A stretch of DNA of 64,000 bases from Janthinobacterium sp. 67 (GCF_002797895.1 NZ_PGES01000001.1:1240001-1304000), one strand, 5' to 3'. Shown: positions 34,851 through 43,496, numbered from the stretch's first letter. Translations and numbers: made by a program. Notes: a model not told the origin generated them from the sequence alone.

Positions 34851-34909
34851 TTTCGCACGGGCGCCTGCCGCGCGCCCTGCCGTAGCAAACTCATGGCACG
34901 TACATCCTC

Positions 34910-35734
34910 ATGACATCCGAAGTATTCGATACTCCACGACCGCAGACGCTCCCGCCTGCCATGCCCGACAGTGGCCAGGCGAGACGCCCGCGTCCCGCAG
35001 CCGTCACGGTGATAGCCTATTTGTTACTCATGAACGGGGGCGGCATGGTCACTTATTTCATGCTGTTTGGCCGCCACGTGACGTCCGGTGCGCTGCAGTT
35101 GCTTGAAGCATGCGGCTATGCCAATTTTTTCATTGCCATGGGCCTGCTTTGCGCACAACGCTGGGCCCGCGTGGCCTACGTCATTGCCGGCACCATGGGC
35201 ATGGGGTGCATGATCGCCATCGATGCACCGGCACAGGGCAGCCTCGCCCTGCGACTGCTGTTTGCCATACCGGCGTTCGCGGCCTTCCTCTACCTGCTGT
35301 ACCGCGAGGATGCCCGGCTGTACTTTGCATCAATGCAAGCGCCGTCTCCCAGCCCTGGCGGCCGGCGGCGCATCGGCGCCTGCCTGTACATCATCGCTGC
35401 CATCTATGCCTACTGGTGCCTGAATGCGATTGTACTGGGCATTACCGAGATCTATCCGGCAAGCCTGCATCGCGACAAGCTGATCTTTATTACCTTGCCG
35501 ATCATTTTTATCGCGGAGTGGGTGGGCAACACACCGGGACGCCTGGCCAGGGCCAGCATCCTGGCCACCGCATTCGCACTGTACCTGGTGCAGATGTTTT
35601 TCTATAAATATGTGTCACCGTACGCTGTTCAAATGGGGCCGTCGCTGTGGCAACTGCGGAACTGGGCCATCGCCATGAACGGCATCGCGATTGCCCTGCA
35701 TTATCTGCAGTGGTCACAGGGGCCGCGAAAATGA
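34910..35734 (+). CDS. Polytopic membrane protein of unknown function
   Basis: A 274-residue membrane protein with a cytosolic proline-rich N-terminus (residues 1-30) and about seven to eight hydrophobic segments: VTVIAYLLLMNGGGMVTYFML, YANFFIAMGLLCAQ, VAYVIAGTMGMGCMI, LLFAIPAFAAFLYLLY, IGACLYIIAAIYAYWCLNAIVLGI, LIFITLPIIFIAEWVG and ILATAFALYLVQMFFY. No transporter or enzyme motif is recognised. The stop codon overlaps the start of the downstream gene (ATGATGA), so the two are translationally coupled. The codon choice looks somewhat less GC-biased than its neighbours, but I did not measure it. Confidence 0.75.
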   Translation: MTSEVFDTPRPQTLPPAMPDSGQARRPRPAAVTVIAYLLLMNGGGMVTYFMLFGRHVTSGALQLLEACGYANFFIAMGLLCAQRWARVAYVIAGTMGMGCMIAIDAPAQGSLALRLLFAIPAFAAFLYLLYREDARLYFASMQAPSPSPGGRRRIGACLYIIAAIYAYWCLNAIVLGITEIYPASLHRDKLIFITLPIIFIAEWVGNTPGRLARASILATAFALYLVQMFFYKYVSPYAVQMGPSLWQLRNWAIAMNGIAIALHYLQWSQGPRK

Positions 35735-36330
35735 TGATCAGCGCTGACGCTGCACAAGCGATGATATTGCAGTTCTGCGAAGGCGACACGCAGTCGCCGC
35801 GCTACGTGAAGCACGCGATCCAGTGTTGCATCCTGTCCGAACGCGGCGACTACTGGATCATCCGTGCCAATTCAGAGGCATATGTGGTACATGGCCGCAG
35901 CGAGCATTGCTACGTCGGCGTCAATGCATTCTTGCTTGACGTCCTGTCAGGCAAGATCGAGACCGTTGTGAGCGGAAACCGTGTCAGTCACTACCTGCAG
36001 GATAAATATGACGTCCGTGACGCGGCCGGCCAGGCTTACGTGCTTGAGCCCGCCTTTGAGCGGTCAGACAAAGCAGCAGTCGTCCGCCTGCGGCAAACCC
36101 TAGCTTGTCGCCTGCCCCACGCCCTGGCGCTGCTGTCGCCTGAACATCGCAGCTGGCTGACGGGCCAGCGTCGCGTGATGCAGTGGGCGCAACGCGAGCT
36201 CATGGCAAATGGCGTGGCAACCGAAGTCATGCTGCGCCCGGGGCCGGGCGGCGCATTGCATATTCCAGAGCAAATCTGGCATTGGGATTTGCTGCTGGCC
36301 GAACTCAAGCGGCTTCCGGGCCTGGTCTGA
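35731..36330 (+). CDS. Uncharacterised protein coupled to a membrane protein
   Basis: A 199-residue cytosolic protein. The N-terminal half (residues about 20-90) has a compact alpha/beta pattern, RYVKHAIQCCILSERGDYWIIRANSEAYVVHG, then CYVGVNAFLLDVLSGKIETVV; the C-terminal half is helical. The N-terminal module loosely recalls small immunity-type domains, but no family is certain. It overlaps the upstream membrane-protein gene (start 35731, upstream stop ends 35734) and so is made with it. Nearby genes give no clear functional hint. A 30-bp gap separates it from the convergent 84-residue gene. Confidence 0.75.
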   Translation: MMISADAAQAMILQFCEGDTQSPRYVKHAIQCCILSERGDYWIIRANSEAYVVHGRSEHCYVGVNAFLLDVLSGKIETVVSGNRVSHYLQDKYDVRDAAGQAYVLEPAFERSDKAAVVRLRQTLACRLPHALALLSPEHRSWLTGQRRVMQWAQRELMANGVATEVMLRPGPGGALHIPEQIWHWDLLLAELKRLPGLV

Positions 36331-36360
36331 CGATACTAATGCAGCCCGGCCATGGCCAAC

Positions 36361-36615
36361 TCACTCGAAGGGATTGGCCACCGACGTCACCTCGGGCGGC
36401 GGCAGCTGCTCGGGCAGTTCCTGCTTTTCCAGCTGCGCCACCACGTCGGCCAGCAGTTTTTGCAGCTGTTTGGCCAGGGCCAGGCCCGGCTTGTCCTGGG
36501 TCAGGTCGACGTCGCCGCTGATGCTGATGCGGTCGACCCGGTTCTCGATGGTCAGGCTGCCGATTTCCAGCACATCGCTTTCATTGGCATACGGGACGAA
36601 TTTCTTTGCGCACAT
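36361..36615 (-). CDS. Small conserved hypothetical protein
   Basis: An 84-residue protein: MCAKKFVPYANESDVLEIGSL, then ENRVDRISISGDVDLTQDKPGLALAKQLQKLL, ending in a proline-rich EQLPPPEVTSVANPFE. It looks like a beta-rich head and one helix. An AAGGAAAT site lies just before the ATG. Function unknown. The nuclease gene lies 21 bp upstream on the same strand. Confidence 0.7.
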   Translation of the reverse strand: MCAKKFVPYANESDVLEIGSLTIENRVDRISISGDVDLTQDKPGLALAKQLQKLLADVVAQLEKQELPEQLPPPEVTSVANPFE

Positions 36616-36636
36616 GGGATTTCCTTTTTGACGGTC

Positions 36637-37422
36637 TTATTTCCTGGACTTGCTCTTCACCTTGGGCAAACTCAGCATGCGCAGTTTTTGCTGGCGCGTC
36701 AGCGACGGTAACAGATCGATGCCTATCCTGTCTTCCAGTTGCGCAATGCTCAGCACTTCATACGTCTTGGTATCGACGTTTTCAATGAAGTAGGCGGCGC
36801 CGGCGCGCTGGCGCGGGCTGTACACGGCCTTGTACAGATGGCTGGGCACGATCACCCGGCCCACCTTGCGCAAGTTGCCGCCAATAAAAGCCGGGCCCGT
36901 GATCACGTACAGGTCGCCTTCCTTCTTCGCCATCTTGCGCACGGCGCCTTCGATGCCGGCCCATACATAGCGGTTGTTGCGCGAATCTTGCGGCACCATA
37001 TTGGCCAGGGTAAAGCTGTCGCGCTGGCTGTCGCGGTCCGGCATGTCGCCGTTGGGCGCCATGTGGCCGCGGTCGAAGCCGCTGCGCGCATAGTCGGCCA
37101 GCTCCGCGCGCTGGGCGGCGGGCAGCTTGCGTTCGGCGTGGAAGGAGTTTTCGCGCGACAAGTCCTGCGCCGCTTCGAGATTGTTGGCCGTCAGGTGCTC
37201 GGCCGACCACAGCGGCGTGCGCGTGATACCCGAGTGCATTACGCCAAACACGTTGTAGCACAGCTCCTTGGTCGCCACGTCCAGCTTGGGATTGGTGATT
37301 TCCGGCTTGCGGCCATCGACGTAATGGGCGGGACAGGCATCGGCATGCGCCAGGTTCGCGGCAAAGGCGGACGCCAGCAAGCCGCACGCCAGGGTCAGCC
37401 TGGCGATCGATCGTTGAATCAT
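36637..37422 (-). CDS. DNA/RNA non-specific endonuclease (NucA type), secreted
   Basis: A 261-residue nuclease with an N-terminal signal peptide (MIQRSIARLTLACGLLASAFAANLAHA). The catalytic signature is DRGHMAPNGDM with Asp117-Arg-Gly-His120, followed by NMVPQDSRNN for the metal-binding asparagine. YVITGPAFIGGNLRKVGRVIVPSHLYKAVY matches the family fold. Such enzymes cut DNA and RNA non-specifically outside the cytoplasm. A possible disulphide involves Cys30 and Cys55. The AGGGAAAT site before the ATG fixes the start. Confidence 0.95.
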   Translation of the reverse strand: MIQRSIARLTLACGLLASAFAANLAHADACPAHYVDGRKPEITNPKLDVATKELCYNVFGVMHSGITRTPLWSAEHLTANNLEAAQDLSRENSFHAERKLPAAQRAELADYARSGFDRGHMAPNGDMPDRDSQRDSFTLANMVPQDSRNNRYVWAGIEGAVRKMAKKEGDLYVITGPAFIGGNLRKVGRVIVPSHLYKAVYSPRQRAGAAYFIENVDTKTYEVLSIAQLEDRIGIDLLPSLTRQQKLRMLSLPKVKSKSRK

Positions 37423-37649
37423 ATTTCCCTAAGTGAAATCGTTGCAGGCCAGCATTCTAGCGGACGGCGGCCATCACCACAAACCCGCGCAAACCTGGCG
37501 TGCGCGCCTGTGCGTGGCGCAGGATGGGCGTGCGGGCGGCCCTGCGCAAAGCTGGTGCAAATAAAGGCCAACAGGCCGCGCACAGCCATTCATATCTGCT
37601 AAGATTGCCTTGATTCGTTCGCATCGACCATTCAAGATTTGGAGAGCAT

Positions 37650-38177
37650 ATGATCAAAAAAACCCTGCTGCTGATCGTAGTCGTCGTCGCCGCCATCCTC
37701 GGCTATGCCACCACCAAGCCCGATACCTTCAGTGTCCAGCGCGAAATCACCATCAAGGCCCCGCCCGAGAAAATCGCTGGCCTGATCACGGACTTCCACT
37801 ACTGGGCCGCCTGGTCGCCGTGGGAAAAGCTCGATCCCGCCATGCGCCGCACGTTTGCGGGTCCCGCCAACGGCCAGGGCGCGCAATATGCATGGCAAGG
37901 CAATGACAAGGTGGGCGCCGGCCGCATGGAAATCACGGAAGCGGCCCAGCCCGAACGCACCGTCATCAAGCTGGACTTCCTCAAACCGTTCGAAAGCCAC
38001 AACACCACCACGTTTACCATGACGCCAGAGGGCGACGGCACCAAGGTGAACTGGACCATGACGGGCCCCAGCCCTTACGTCAGCAAGGTCATGACGGTGT
38101 TCGTCAGCATGGACAGGATGATCGGCAAGGATTTTGAAAAAGGCTTGAACAACCTGAAGGCGGCCGCGGAACGCTGA
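37650..38177 (+). CDS. SRPBCC (START-like) protein with signal anchor
   Basis: A 175-residue protein with an N-terminal membrane helix (MIKKTLLLIVVVVAAILGYATTK) followed by an SRPBCC/polyketide-cyclase-like helix-grip fold: FSVQREITIKAPPEKIAGLITDFHYWAAWSPWEKLDP, MRRTFAGPANGQGAQYAWQG, and ending in MDRMIGKDFEKGLNNLKAAAER. This fold binds hydrophobic ligands. The helix suggests it is anchored with the domain outside the cytoplasm. Ligand unknown. It ends in a strong bidirectional terminator shared with the convergent phcQ-like gene. Confidence 0.85.
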   Translation: MIKKTLLLIVVVVAAILGYATTKPDTFSVQREITIKAPPEKIAGLITDFHYWAAWSPWEKLDPAMRRTFAGPANGQGAQYAWQGNDKVGAGRMEITEAAQPERTVIKLDFLKPFESHNTTTFTMTPEGDGTKVNWTMTGPSPYVSKVMTVFVSMDRMIGKDFEKGLNNLKAAAER

Positions 38178-38192
38178 GTCCGCGCGCAGCAA

Positions 38193-38216
38193 ACAGGGCC
38201 CGCGCGGCCCTGTTTT
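38193..38216. terminator. Bidirectional terminator
   Basis: ACAGGGCC-cgcgc-GGCCCTGT with TTTT after it on the plus strand and AAA-rich sequence before it. It separates the convergent SRPBCC and phcQ-like genes. Confidence 0.85.
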
Positions 38217-38240
38217 ACCTGGTACCCCCTTGTTACCCCG

Positions 38241-39254
38241 TCAGAACTGCTCGATCCAGGCCGCCAGGTGATCGGGCGTGAGCGCCGGTTCAGCCTGCAC
38301 CACCTTGCCCTGCAAGCCCAGTTCCGTCTTGCTCAACTGCAGGGACCAGCCGCGCCGCGCCAGCCACAGCAAGCTGGCCAGCCAGAACGAGTGGATGGCC
38401 GAGACGGGCGCCGTGGTCGGCGTTTCCAGGAATTCCGTCAGCAGCCGGCCATCGAGGAACAGCGCCGTGCCGCCGTGGTTTTGCAGCGCCGCGCCGAATA
38501 CGGGCAGCAGCATGTCGATCGCCTGCTCCACGCCCCGTCCCGGATGCTCGCGCTCGAGCGTGTCGAGCTGCTGGCGCACGGCGGCGGCAAAGGCCGTGCC
38601 GCGGAAGGCTTCCGAGCTGACCAGGTCAGCATAATCCATCAGCAGCCAGTCCGGTTCGGGCGGCGTCACGCCGGCCGTCAGGGCCGCCGACAAATACGCT
38701 TCCACGGGCAGTTGCTGTTCCGGACCGGCCAGACTGGCGCACAGGGCGTACAGGGTGCCGATGCGGTTGGCGACGGCTTGGCGCTGGCGCACCATCAGCT
38801 TTTCGCGCAGCAACTGGGCGTGTTCGTTGCGCAAGCGCGCCAGTTCCAGCGCCTGTTTCAGTTCCATGCGCAGCGCCGCGATATCCCACGGCTTCTGGAT
38901 GTAGCGGTGGATCTGGCCTTGGTTGACGGCTTCCACCGTGTGCTCGAGTTCGGAATACGCGGTGGTCAGAATGCGCACGATGTGCGGATGGCGGTCCCAG
39001 GCATACGACAGCAATTCGTTGCCGTAGGCGCCGGGCATGCGCTGGTCGGAGACCAGCACGGCGATGCGGTCGGCCTGCTCGTCGAGGATGCGCTTGCCCT
39101 CCTCGACCGAAGTGGCCGTCAGCACGTCGGCCAGCGGCGCGATGGCGCGCTGGAAGTATTTGAGGGCGTTGGCCTCGTCATCGACATAGAGTATCGTCGG
39201 CAAGCCTTGCGCCGGCTCACGCTGAGCCGGTAAACGCAGATTGGCGTCAATCAT
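38241..39254 (-). CDS. phcQ: PhcQ-like response regulator
   Basis: A 337-residue response regulator with an N-terminal receiver domain: acidic pair Asp25-Asp26 in ILYVDDEANALKYFQ, phospho-acceptor Asp70 in VSDQRMPG, the switch threonine in LTTAYSE and lysine in IQKPWD. The C-terminal 200 residues are helical and lack a DNA-binding or kinase motif. This matches the role of PhcQ in Ralstonia, last gene of phcBSRQ. It overlaps the receiver-kinase gene by eight bases. Identity rests on domain layout and gene order, not on a database search. Confidence 0.78.
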   Translation of the reverse strand: MIDANLRLPAQREPAQGLPTILYVDDEANALKYFQRAIAPLADVLTATSVEEGKRILDEQADRIAVLVSDQRMPGAYGNELLSYAWDRHPHIVRILTTAYSELEHTVEAVNQGQIHRYIQKPWDIAALRMELKQALELARLRNEHAQLLREKLMVRQRQAVANRIGTLYALCASLAGPEQQLPVEAYLSAALTAGVTPPEPDWLLMDYADLVSSEAFRGTAFAAAVRQQLDTLEREHPGRGVEQAIDMLLPVFGAALQNHGGTALFLDGRLLTEFLETPTTAPVSAIHSFWLASLLWLARRGWSLQLSKTELGLQGKVVQAEPALTPDHLAAWIEQF

Positions 39255-40344
39255 GCTCGTTCCTTATATGTACTGGAAAATTCAGGGTTACCGTGGTGGA
39301 CGTGCCGAACTCGGTGGCGATATCGAGGTTGCCGCCGAACGACTGCATCATGCGGTGGCAAAACACCATGCCCCATCCCTTGCCTTCGTTGCCGCTGGCA
39401 CCGACGGGGTCGATCAACAGCTGTTCGACAATCTCGGGGGCGATGCCGGCGCCATTGTCGCGCACCGTGATGCGGCCGGCCTCGATGCGGATGCCGATCT
39501 CAGGATGGGTTTGCTCGCCGGCAGAACGCAAGGCATTCGCCAGCACGGACGATAATATCAGCGCGACGCAGTTCGGTGACTCGGCAATGGCGAAATCGTC
39601 GCCCTCCTCGACCGTGATGGCGGCGCGCTGGGCCGTACTCAAGGGATAGCTGTCGAGCAAGGCGGCCAGCAGCTGGCGCGCGCTGCCGGCGCGGCGTCCG
39701 CCCTGCATGCCGGGCCCGGCGCTGGCCAGGCGCACCGTATCGACAAAGCTGGCCAGCACGGACAAACAATAGCGCGCATTGTCGTGCATCAGGGCCGCCG
39801 CTTCGCCAATCTCGGGCTGCTGTGCCGCATCCGCCTGCGCGCGCCGTTCGATGCCGCGCGCAAAATTGGCGATGGCCGCCAGCGGCGTGTTCAATTCATG
39901 GGCGAGGAAGGCCAGCGACTCCTCCATCGCCACGAGGCCCTGGCGGCGCGCGGCCCGCTCGCGGCCCGTCTGCACGGCCAGTTCCAGCGCCGTCTGCATG
40001 GCGGCCAGGTCGAGCGGCTTTTCCAGCAGGCGGAACAGCGAACCGCCATTGATCAGCTCGAGCAGCACGTCCTTGTCCGCATACGCCGTGACGAGCATGC
40101 AAACGATGTGCGGATAGCGCTGCGCCACTTCCTGCAGCAATTCGCTGCCCAGGCGGTCCGGCATGCGGTAATCGGTGACGAGCACGTCGACCTGGCCAGC
40201 CTCGTCTTCCAGCAAGGCCAGCGCCGCATCGACGTTCTGCGCCGTCAGTACGCGGTAGCGGGACCCGACGGCACGCTCGAAATACTTGCAGGCGAGCGCT
40301 TCGTCATCCACGTACAGCACGCAGGCGCGGCTATCGCTGTCCAT
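39247..40344 (-). CDS. phcR: PhcR-like receiver-histidine kinase hybrid
   Basis: A 365-residue cytosolic protein with an N-terminal receiver domain (Asp58 in VTDYRMPD, YVDDEALACKYFERA before it, EKPLD after) and a C-terminal histidine kinase: His149 in LAHELNTPLAAIANFARG, N-box SSVLANALRSAG, G-box VRDNGAGIAPEI and GNEGKGWGMVFCHRM. The order receiver-then-kinase is the unusual layout reported for Ralstonia PhcR. It starts one base after the upstream kinase gene stops and overlaps the downstream gene by eight bases. It probably relays phosphate from the membrane kinase. Confidence 0.8.
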   Translation of the reverse strand: MDSDSRACVLYVDDEALACKYFERAVGSRYRVLTAQNVDAALALLEDEAGQVDVLVTDYRMPDRLGSELLQEVAQRYPHIVCMLVTAYADKDVLLELINGGSLFRLLEKPLDLAAMQTALELAVQTGRERAARRQGLVAMEESLAFLAHELNTPLAAIANFARGIERRAQADAAQQPEIGEAAALMHDNARYCLSVLASFVDTVRLASAGPGMQGGRRAGSARQLLAALLDSYPLSTAQRAAITVEEGDDFAIAESPNCVALILSSVLANALRSAGEQTHPEIGIRIEAGRITVRDNGAGIAPEIVEQLLIDPVGASGNEGKGWGMVFCHRMMQSFGGNLDIATEFGTSTTVTLNFPVHIRNEHD

Positions 40345-40345
40345 G

Positions 40346-41692
40346 CTAGCGGCCCTCCCAATTCGAGCGCTGCAAGTCGAAGTTCATGCTGGCCCATTTG
40401 CCCAGCTCGCTTTCGGCGTTCAATGTTCCCCCGTGGCGCTCGATCACGCCATAGCTGATGCTCAAGCCCAGTCCCAGGCCCTGCCCCACTTCGCGCGTGG
40501 TAAAGAACGGCTCGAACACGCGCGCCAGGTTTTCCGGCGCGATGCCGGGGCCGTTGTCGCGCACGCTGATGCGCAGGCGGTTGTCATCCCAGTGGGCCGT
40601 GATGCGGATCTCGAACGGCGGCGCATTGCCCTTGCGCATGGAGAGCACGGCATTGCCCAGCAAGTTGATCAGCACGCCCACGATGGCCGCCTCGTCGCCG
40701 CGCACGAGGGTGTCGACCGGCAAATCGTGGCTGATGCTGACATTCTTCGTTTCATGGCCCACGAGGCGGATGGCCGCATCGAGCGCGCTGCGGAACTGGA
40801 AGTGTCCCGTTTCCAGCTGGTTGCCGCTCCTGCGGTAGGCAAAGGTTTTTAAATCGGACACGATGTGCTGCACGCGCAGCATGCCCTGCTTGGCGTCGGC
40901 CAGGCATTCGCTGACGAGCGCGCTTTGCTTGGCGGCCGGGTCTTCGATGGCCACCTCGATGGCCATCATGCAGAAATTCACGGGGTTATTGACTTCATGC
41001 AGCATGCCGGCGGCCAGGGTGCCGATAGCGGCCATTTTTTCCTGCTGCAGCATCTGCCCCTTGATATCGGCCAGGCTTTTATTCGTCTCTTCCAGCTGCG
41101 TGTTCTTTTGCGCCACTTCCGCCTTCAGCTGGAACAGCATGAAGCGGGCGCGCTCGTTAAAATAGGTAAATACGGCGCTGATGCTGGCCGACATGATGAG
41201 GAACAAACAATTGACAACGAACGTGCCCGGCAGATCGAAGCCGCCCGCATGCCAGGCGCAGGCGGCCACGTACAGCAGGCAGGAGATGGCGCCGAAGACC
41301 ATGTTTTGCCACAGGCCGAAGGCCAGCACGATGCCCGAGGAATAGATGGCCAGGGTCATGCCCACGTAATAGATCGAGGTGGCGCCCTCCGTGACGGCGA
41401 TCATCCAGGCAATCATGATTTGCGGCAGGATCAGCCACACAAAGGTCAGGCCCTGGATGCGGTCTTGCGCCCAGCGCGTGCGCATGGCCAGCACAACGCA
41501 AAAGATCAGCACGGACACCAGGATGCGCGCACCGGTAAACGCCGATTGCTTGTCCGGATACAGGGCCGAATCGAGGCCCATGCCCAGCAGGATCAGCACG
41601 ATGCCCGTGTAGGCCCCGCCGCGGCTGAATTCCAGGCGGAAGTCGCGCAAAACGGCCGTGTAGCCGGCGTGCAGGCCTGGAGTATCCATCAA
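40346..41692 (-). CDS. phcS: PhcS-like membrane sensor histidine kinase
   Basis: A 448-residue kinase with about six membrane helices in residues 25-178 (YTGIVLILLGMGL, ILVSVLIFCVVLAM, FVWLILPQIMIAWMIAV, GMTLAIYSSGIVLAFGLW, VFGAISCLLYVAACAW, NCLFLIMSASISAVFTYF) and no large outer domain. A coiled segment leads to His232 in GMLHEVNNPVNFCM and an HATPase with VLINLLGNAVLSMRKG, VRDNGPGIAPENLARVFEPFF and GLGLGLSISYGVIERHGG. Such a sensor suits a membrane-soluble signal. It overlaps the upstream methyltransferase gene by four bases (ATGA) and is followed after one base by the phcR-like gene. Confidence 0.83.
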   Translation of the reverse strand: MMDTPGLHAGYTAVLRDFRLEFSRGGAYTGIVLILLGMGLDSALYPDKQSAFTGARILVSVLIFCVVLAMRTRWAQDRIQGLTFVWLILPQIMIAWMIAVTEGATSIYYVGMTLAIYSSGIVLAFGLWQNMVFGAISCLLYVAACAWHAGGFDLPGTFVVNCLFLIMSASISAVFTYFNERARFMLFQLKAEVAQKNTQLEETNKSLADIKGQMLQQEKMAAIGTLAAGMLHEVNNPVNFCMMAIEVAIEDPAAKQSALVSECLADAKQGMLRVQHIVSDLKTFAYRRSGNQLETGHFQFRSALDAAIRLVGHETKNVSISHDLPVDTLVRGDEAAIVGVLINLLGNAVLSMRKGNAPPFEIRITAHWDDNRLRISVRDNGPGIAPENLARVFEPFFTTREVGQGLGLGLSISYGVIERHGGTLNAESELGKWASMNFDLQRSNWEGR

Positions 41693-43083
41693 GGAATGCT
41701 CACTTCCGCGAACACATTCACGCCCGTCGCATCGACATAGATTTTCGGCTCGGTCGCATGTTCGGGCAGCAGGGCCGACAGGCCCGCTTCATTGCGATAG
41801 ATCAGATGCCACTCGAGCAAATGCTCCATGCCGAACTTGCCAGGATTGTCGGCGTGCACATTCGTGACGAGCAAGCGTCCGCCCGGCCCCACGCGCGAGG
41901 CGAAGTGCATGAGCAGGCGCGCGCACACCTTGTCGGACAGATAGTCGAACAGGCCGGCGCAATACACGGCGTCGAAACTGCCGGGCAAGCCCGTGGCGCC
42001 CGAGCCATGGCGCCGCTTGAGCAGGTTATGCACGGAATCGTGCACGTAGTCGATCTCGACCACACGCCCCGTGCGCTGCATGATGGTGGTCAGGCGCGCG
42101 CGCGTCCAGTCCAGAGTCTCGCTGCTGAAATCGACCAGTTCGAAGGCCAGCCACTGCGCATCGGGGCAGGTTTCCAGAAAGCGCTGTACCTCGATGGCGG
42201 GGCCGCAACCCACGTTGAGCACTTTATACACGCGCCCGGCGGCGCGCGCCGTGGCCGCCTTCTGCGACAGGAATTCCGTCAGGATATCGATGCGGTTACG
42301 GTGCGCGGTGGCCACGGCCGCCTGCAGGAAGGCCGCATTGACGATCTGAAAATACGTGCTCGGGCCCTGGCGCGGGTCGTCGAGCAGCTGGTTGACCATC
42401 TGGTAGTCGCCCGCGTAACCGAGCGGCTTGGTAAAGGTGCGGAAGACGAACGGTGCGCGCAGGATCAGCGGGTGCAGCGCCGCCTGGGCGAAGGCGCGGT
42501 GGGCCGGCGCCCGCTCTTCCTCGACGAGCGACGCTTCCACCTCGAGCTGGCGCAGGTACAGCTGGGTCTGCTCCATCAGCGGCAAGGCCAGTTCATCGAA
42601 GATGTCGGGGCGCAGCCGGCCGTTTTCCTTCGGCAGCGAGTCGGACAAGTCGACCTGCTCGACCCAGCGCGCCACTTCCGACAGGAAGGCGCGCATTTCA
42701 TTGACGACGATCTGGTAGTCGCGGCGGATGCGGAAGCGCTCGCCCCAGCCGGCGACGAAGGCGCTGGACTCTTTCAATACGGCGCCCTTGACCACCACCA
42801 CGTCGCTCAGCTCGCGCCACTCGTCGATCAGGGTCACGGAAACGATGGCGGTCAGGCCCGTGTTGACGCTGCTGATGACGACGGCCTTGCCCACGTAGGC
42901 GTTCTTCGCCCCCATGCGCACCGTCACGTCATTGAGCACCTCGCTGACCTGCACGATCGAGTATGGATTGTAGATTTCCATGACCAGCGAATTGCGCTGC
43001 AAGTTGAAAATCGTGCCGCGCACCGCCTCACCCTGGGTGTTGCGGAAACTGACGACTGGATCGATCTGCGATTGTGAATACAC
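41689..43083 (-). CDS. phcB: PhcB-like SAM-dependent methyltransferase (quorum signal synthase)
   Basis: A 464-residue protein. Residues about 1-90 form a PilZ-like beta domain (FRNTQGEAVRGTIFNLQRNSLVMEI, then YNPYSIVQVSEVLNDVTV). A helical middle follows, and residues about 280-464 are a class I methyltransferase with the SAM glycine loop VLNVGCGPAIEVQRFLE, acidic strand end FELVDFS, and FDAVYCAGLFDYLSDKVC. In Ralstonia, PhcB of the same length makes 3-hydroxy fatty acid methyl esters as quorum signals. It starts at a GTG at 43083; stop codons lie in frame just upstream, and no Shine-Dalgarno sequence is evident. First gene of a coupled four-gene operon. Confidence 0.83.
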   Translation of the reverse strand: MYSQSQIDPVVSFRNTQGEAVRGTIFNLQRNSLVMEIYNPYSIVQVSEVLNDVTVRMGAKNAYVGKAVVISSVNTGLTAIVSVTLIDEWRELSDVVVVKGAVLKESSAFVAGWGERFRIRRDYQIVVNEMRAFLSEVARWVEQVDLSDSLPKENGRLRPDIFDELALPLMEQTQLYLRQLEVEASLVEEERAPAHRAFAQAALHPLILRAPFVFRTFTKPLGYAGDYQMVNQLLDDPRQGPSTYFQIVNAAFLQAAVATAHRNRIDILTEFLSQKAATARAAGRVYKVLNVGCGPAIEVQRFLETCPDAQWLAFELVDFSSETLDWTRARLTTIMQRTGRVVEIDYVHDSVHNLLKRRHGSGATGLPGSFDAVYCAGLFDYLSDKVCARLLMHFASRVGPGGRLLVTNVHADNPGKFGMEHLLEWHLIYRNEAGLSALLPEHATEPKIYVDATGVNVFAEVSIP

Positions 43084-43376
43084 GATTGAGCATTATCAAG
43101 TTGCCCGGTTTCCGGCGCACCACACTGGTGACACCCGATTCCAGGCTGGGTTAAGGCACGGCACACCAGTCGTCTGCCGCCGGCGCCGCCATCGCAATGG
43201 CGGTATTGCGGCGTCGCGCGACGCCGTGCCGGAGCGCCTCAAAGCGCGTCTGTTCGCTCTCTGATCGAGTGTACTATGGATGTAGCAGAACGGGCAATTG
43301 TTCCCGCAGGAACGACTGTCCGTGGCGCTGGCGCGCAACGCCCGACAAAACCCGCGCGCCCCACATGGAATGGGCG
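43084..43376 (-). promoter_or_regulatory. Probable promoter and leader region of the phcB-like operon
   Basis: On the operon strand a GATAAT -10-like box ends about nine bases before the GTG start, which would give a leaderless or nearly leaderless message. Upstream are perfect inverted repeats CACCA-cac-TGGTG (43118-43130), CGCAAT-ggcggt-ATTGCG (43193-43210) and the 18-bp palindrome CGGCGTCGCGCGACGCCG (43209-43226), candidates for regulator binding or folded leader RNA. No gene is evident in this 293-bp stretch. Confidence 0.45.
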
Positions 43377-43494
43377 ACGCCCATCAAAACCGTAGCGAGC
43401 GGAAGTGAATTGCGGCCGAGAAGCGCAACTGTGCTCTAGCACAGTGAGCATCGCAGGCCGCAAGTCACGACGCGCAGCAGGTTTTGATCGGCGT
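43377..43494 (-). repeat. Structured 3'-end repeat, copy C
   Basis: Third copy, on the minus strand, beginning three bases after the stop codon of the AraC gene and in its orientation. The outer inverted repeat GGTTTTGATCGGCGT (43480-43494) pairs with ACGCCCATCAAAACC (43377-43391), one mismatch. The inner hairpin is ACTGTGC-tcta-GCACAGT (43428-43445) on the plus strand. Over most of its length it matches copy A, with paired changes in the stem. Confidence 0.85.
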
Positions 43495-43496
43495 TC

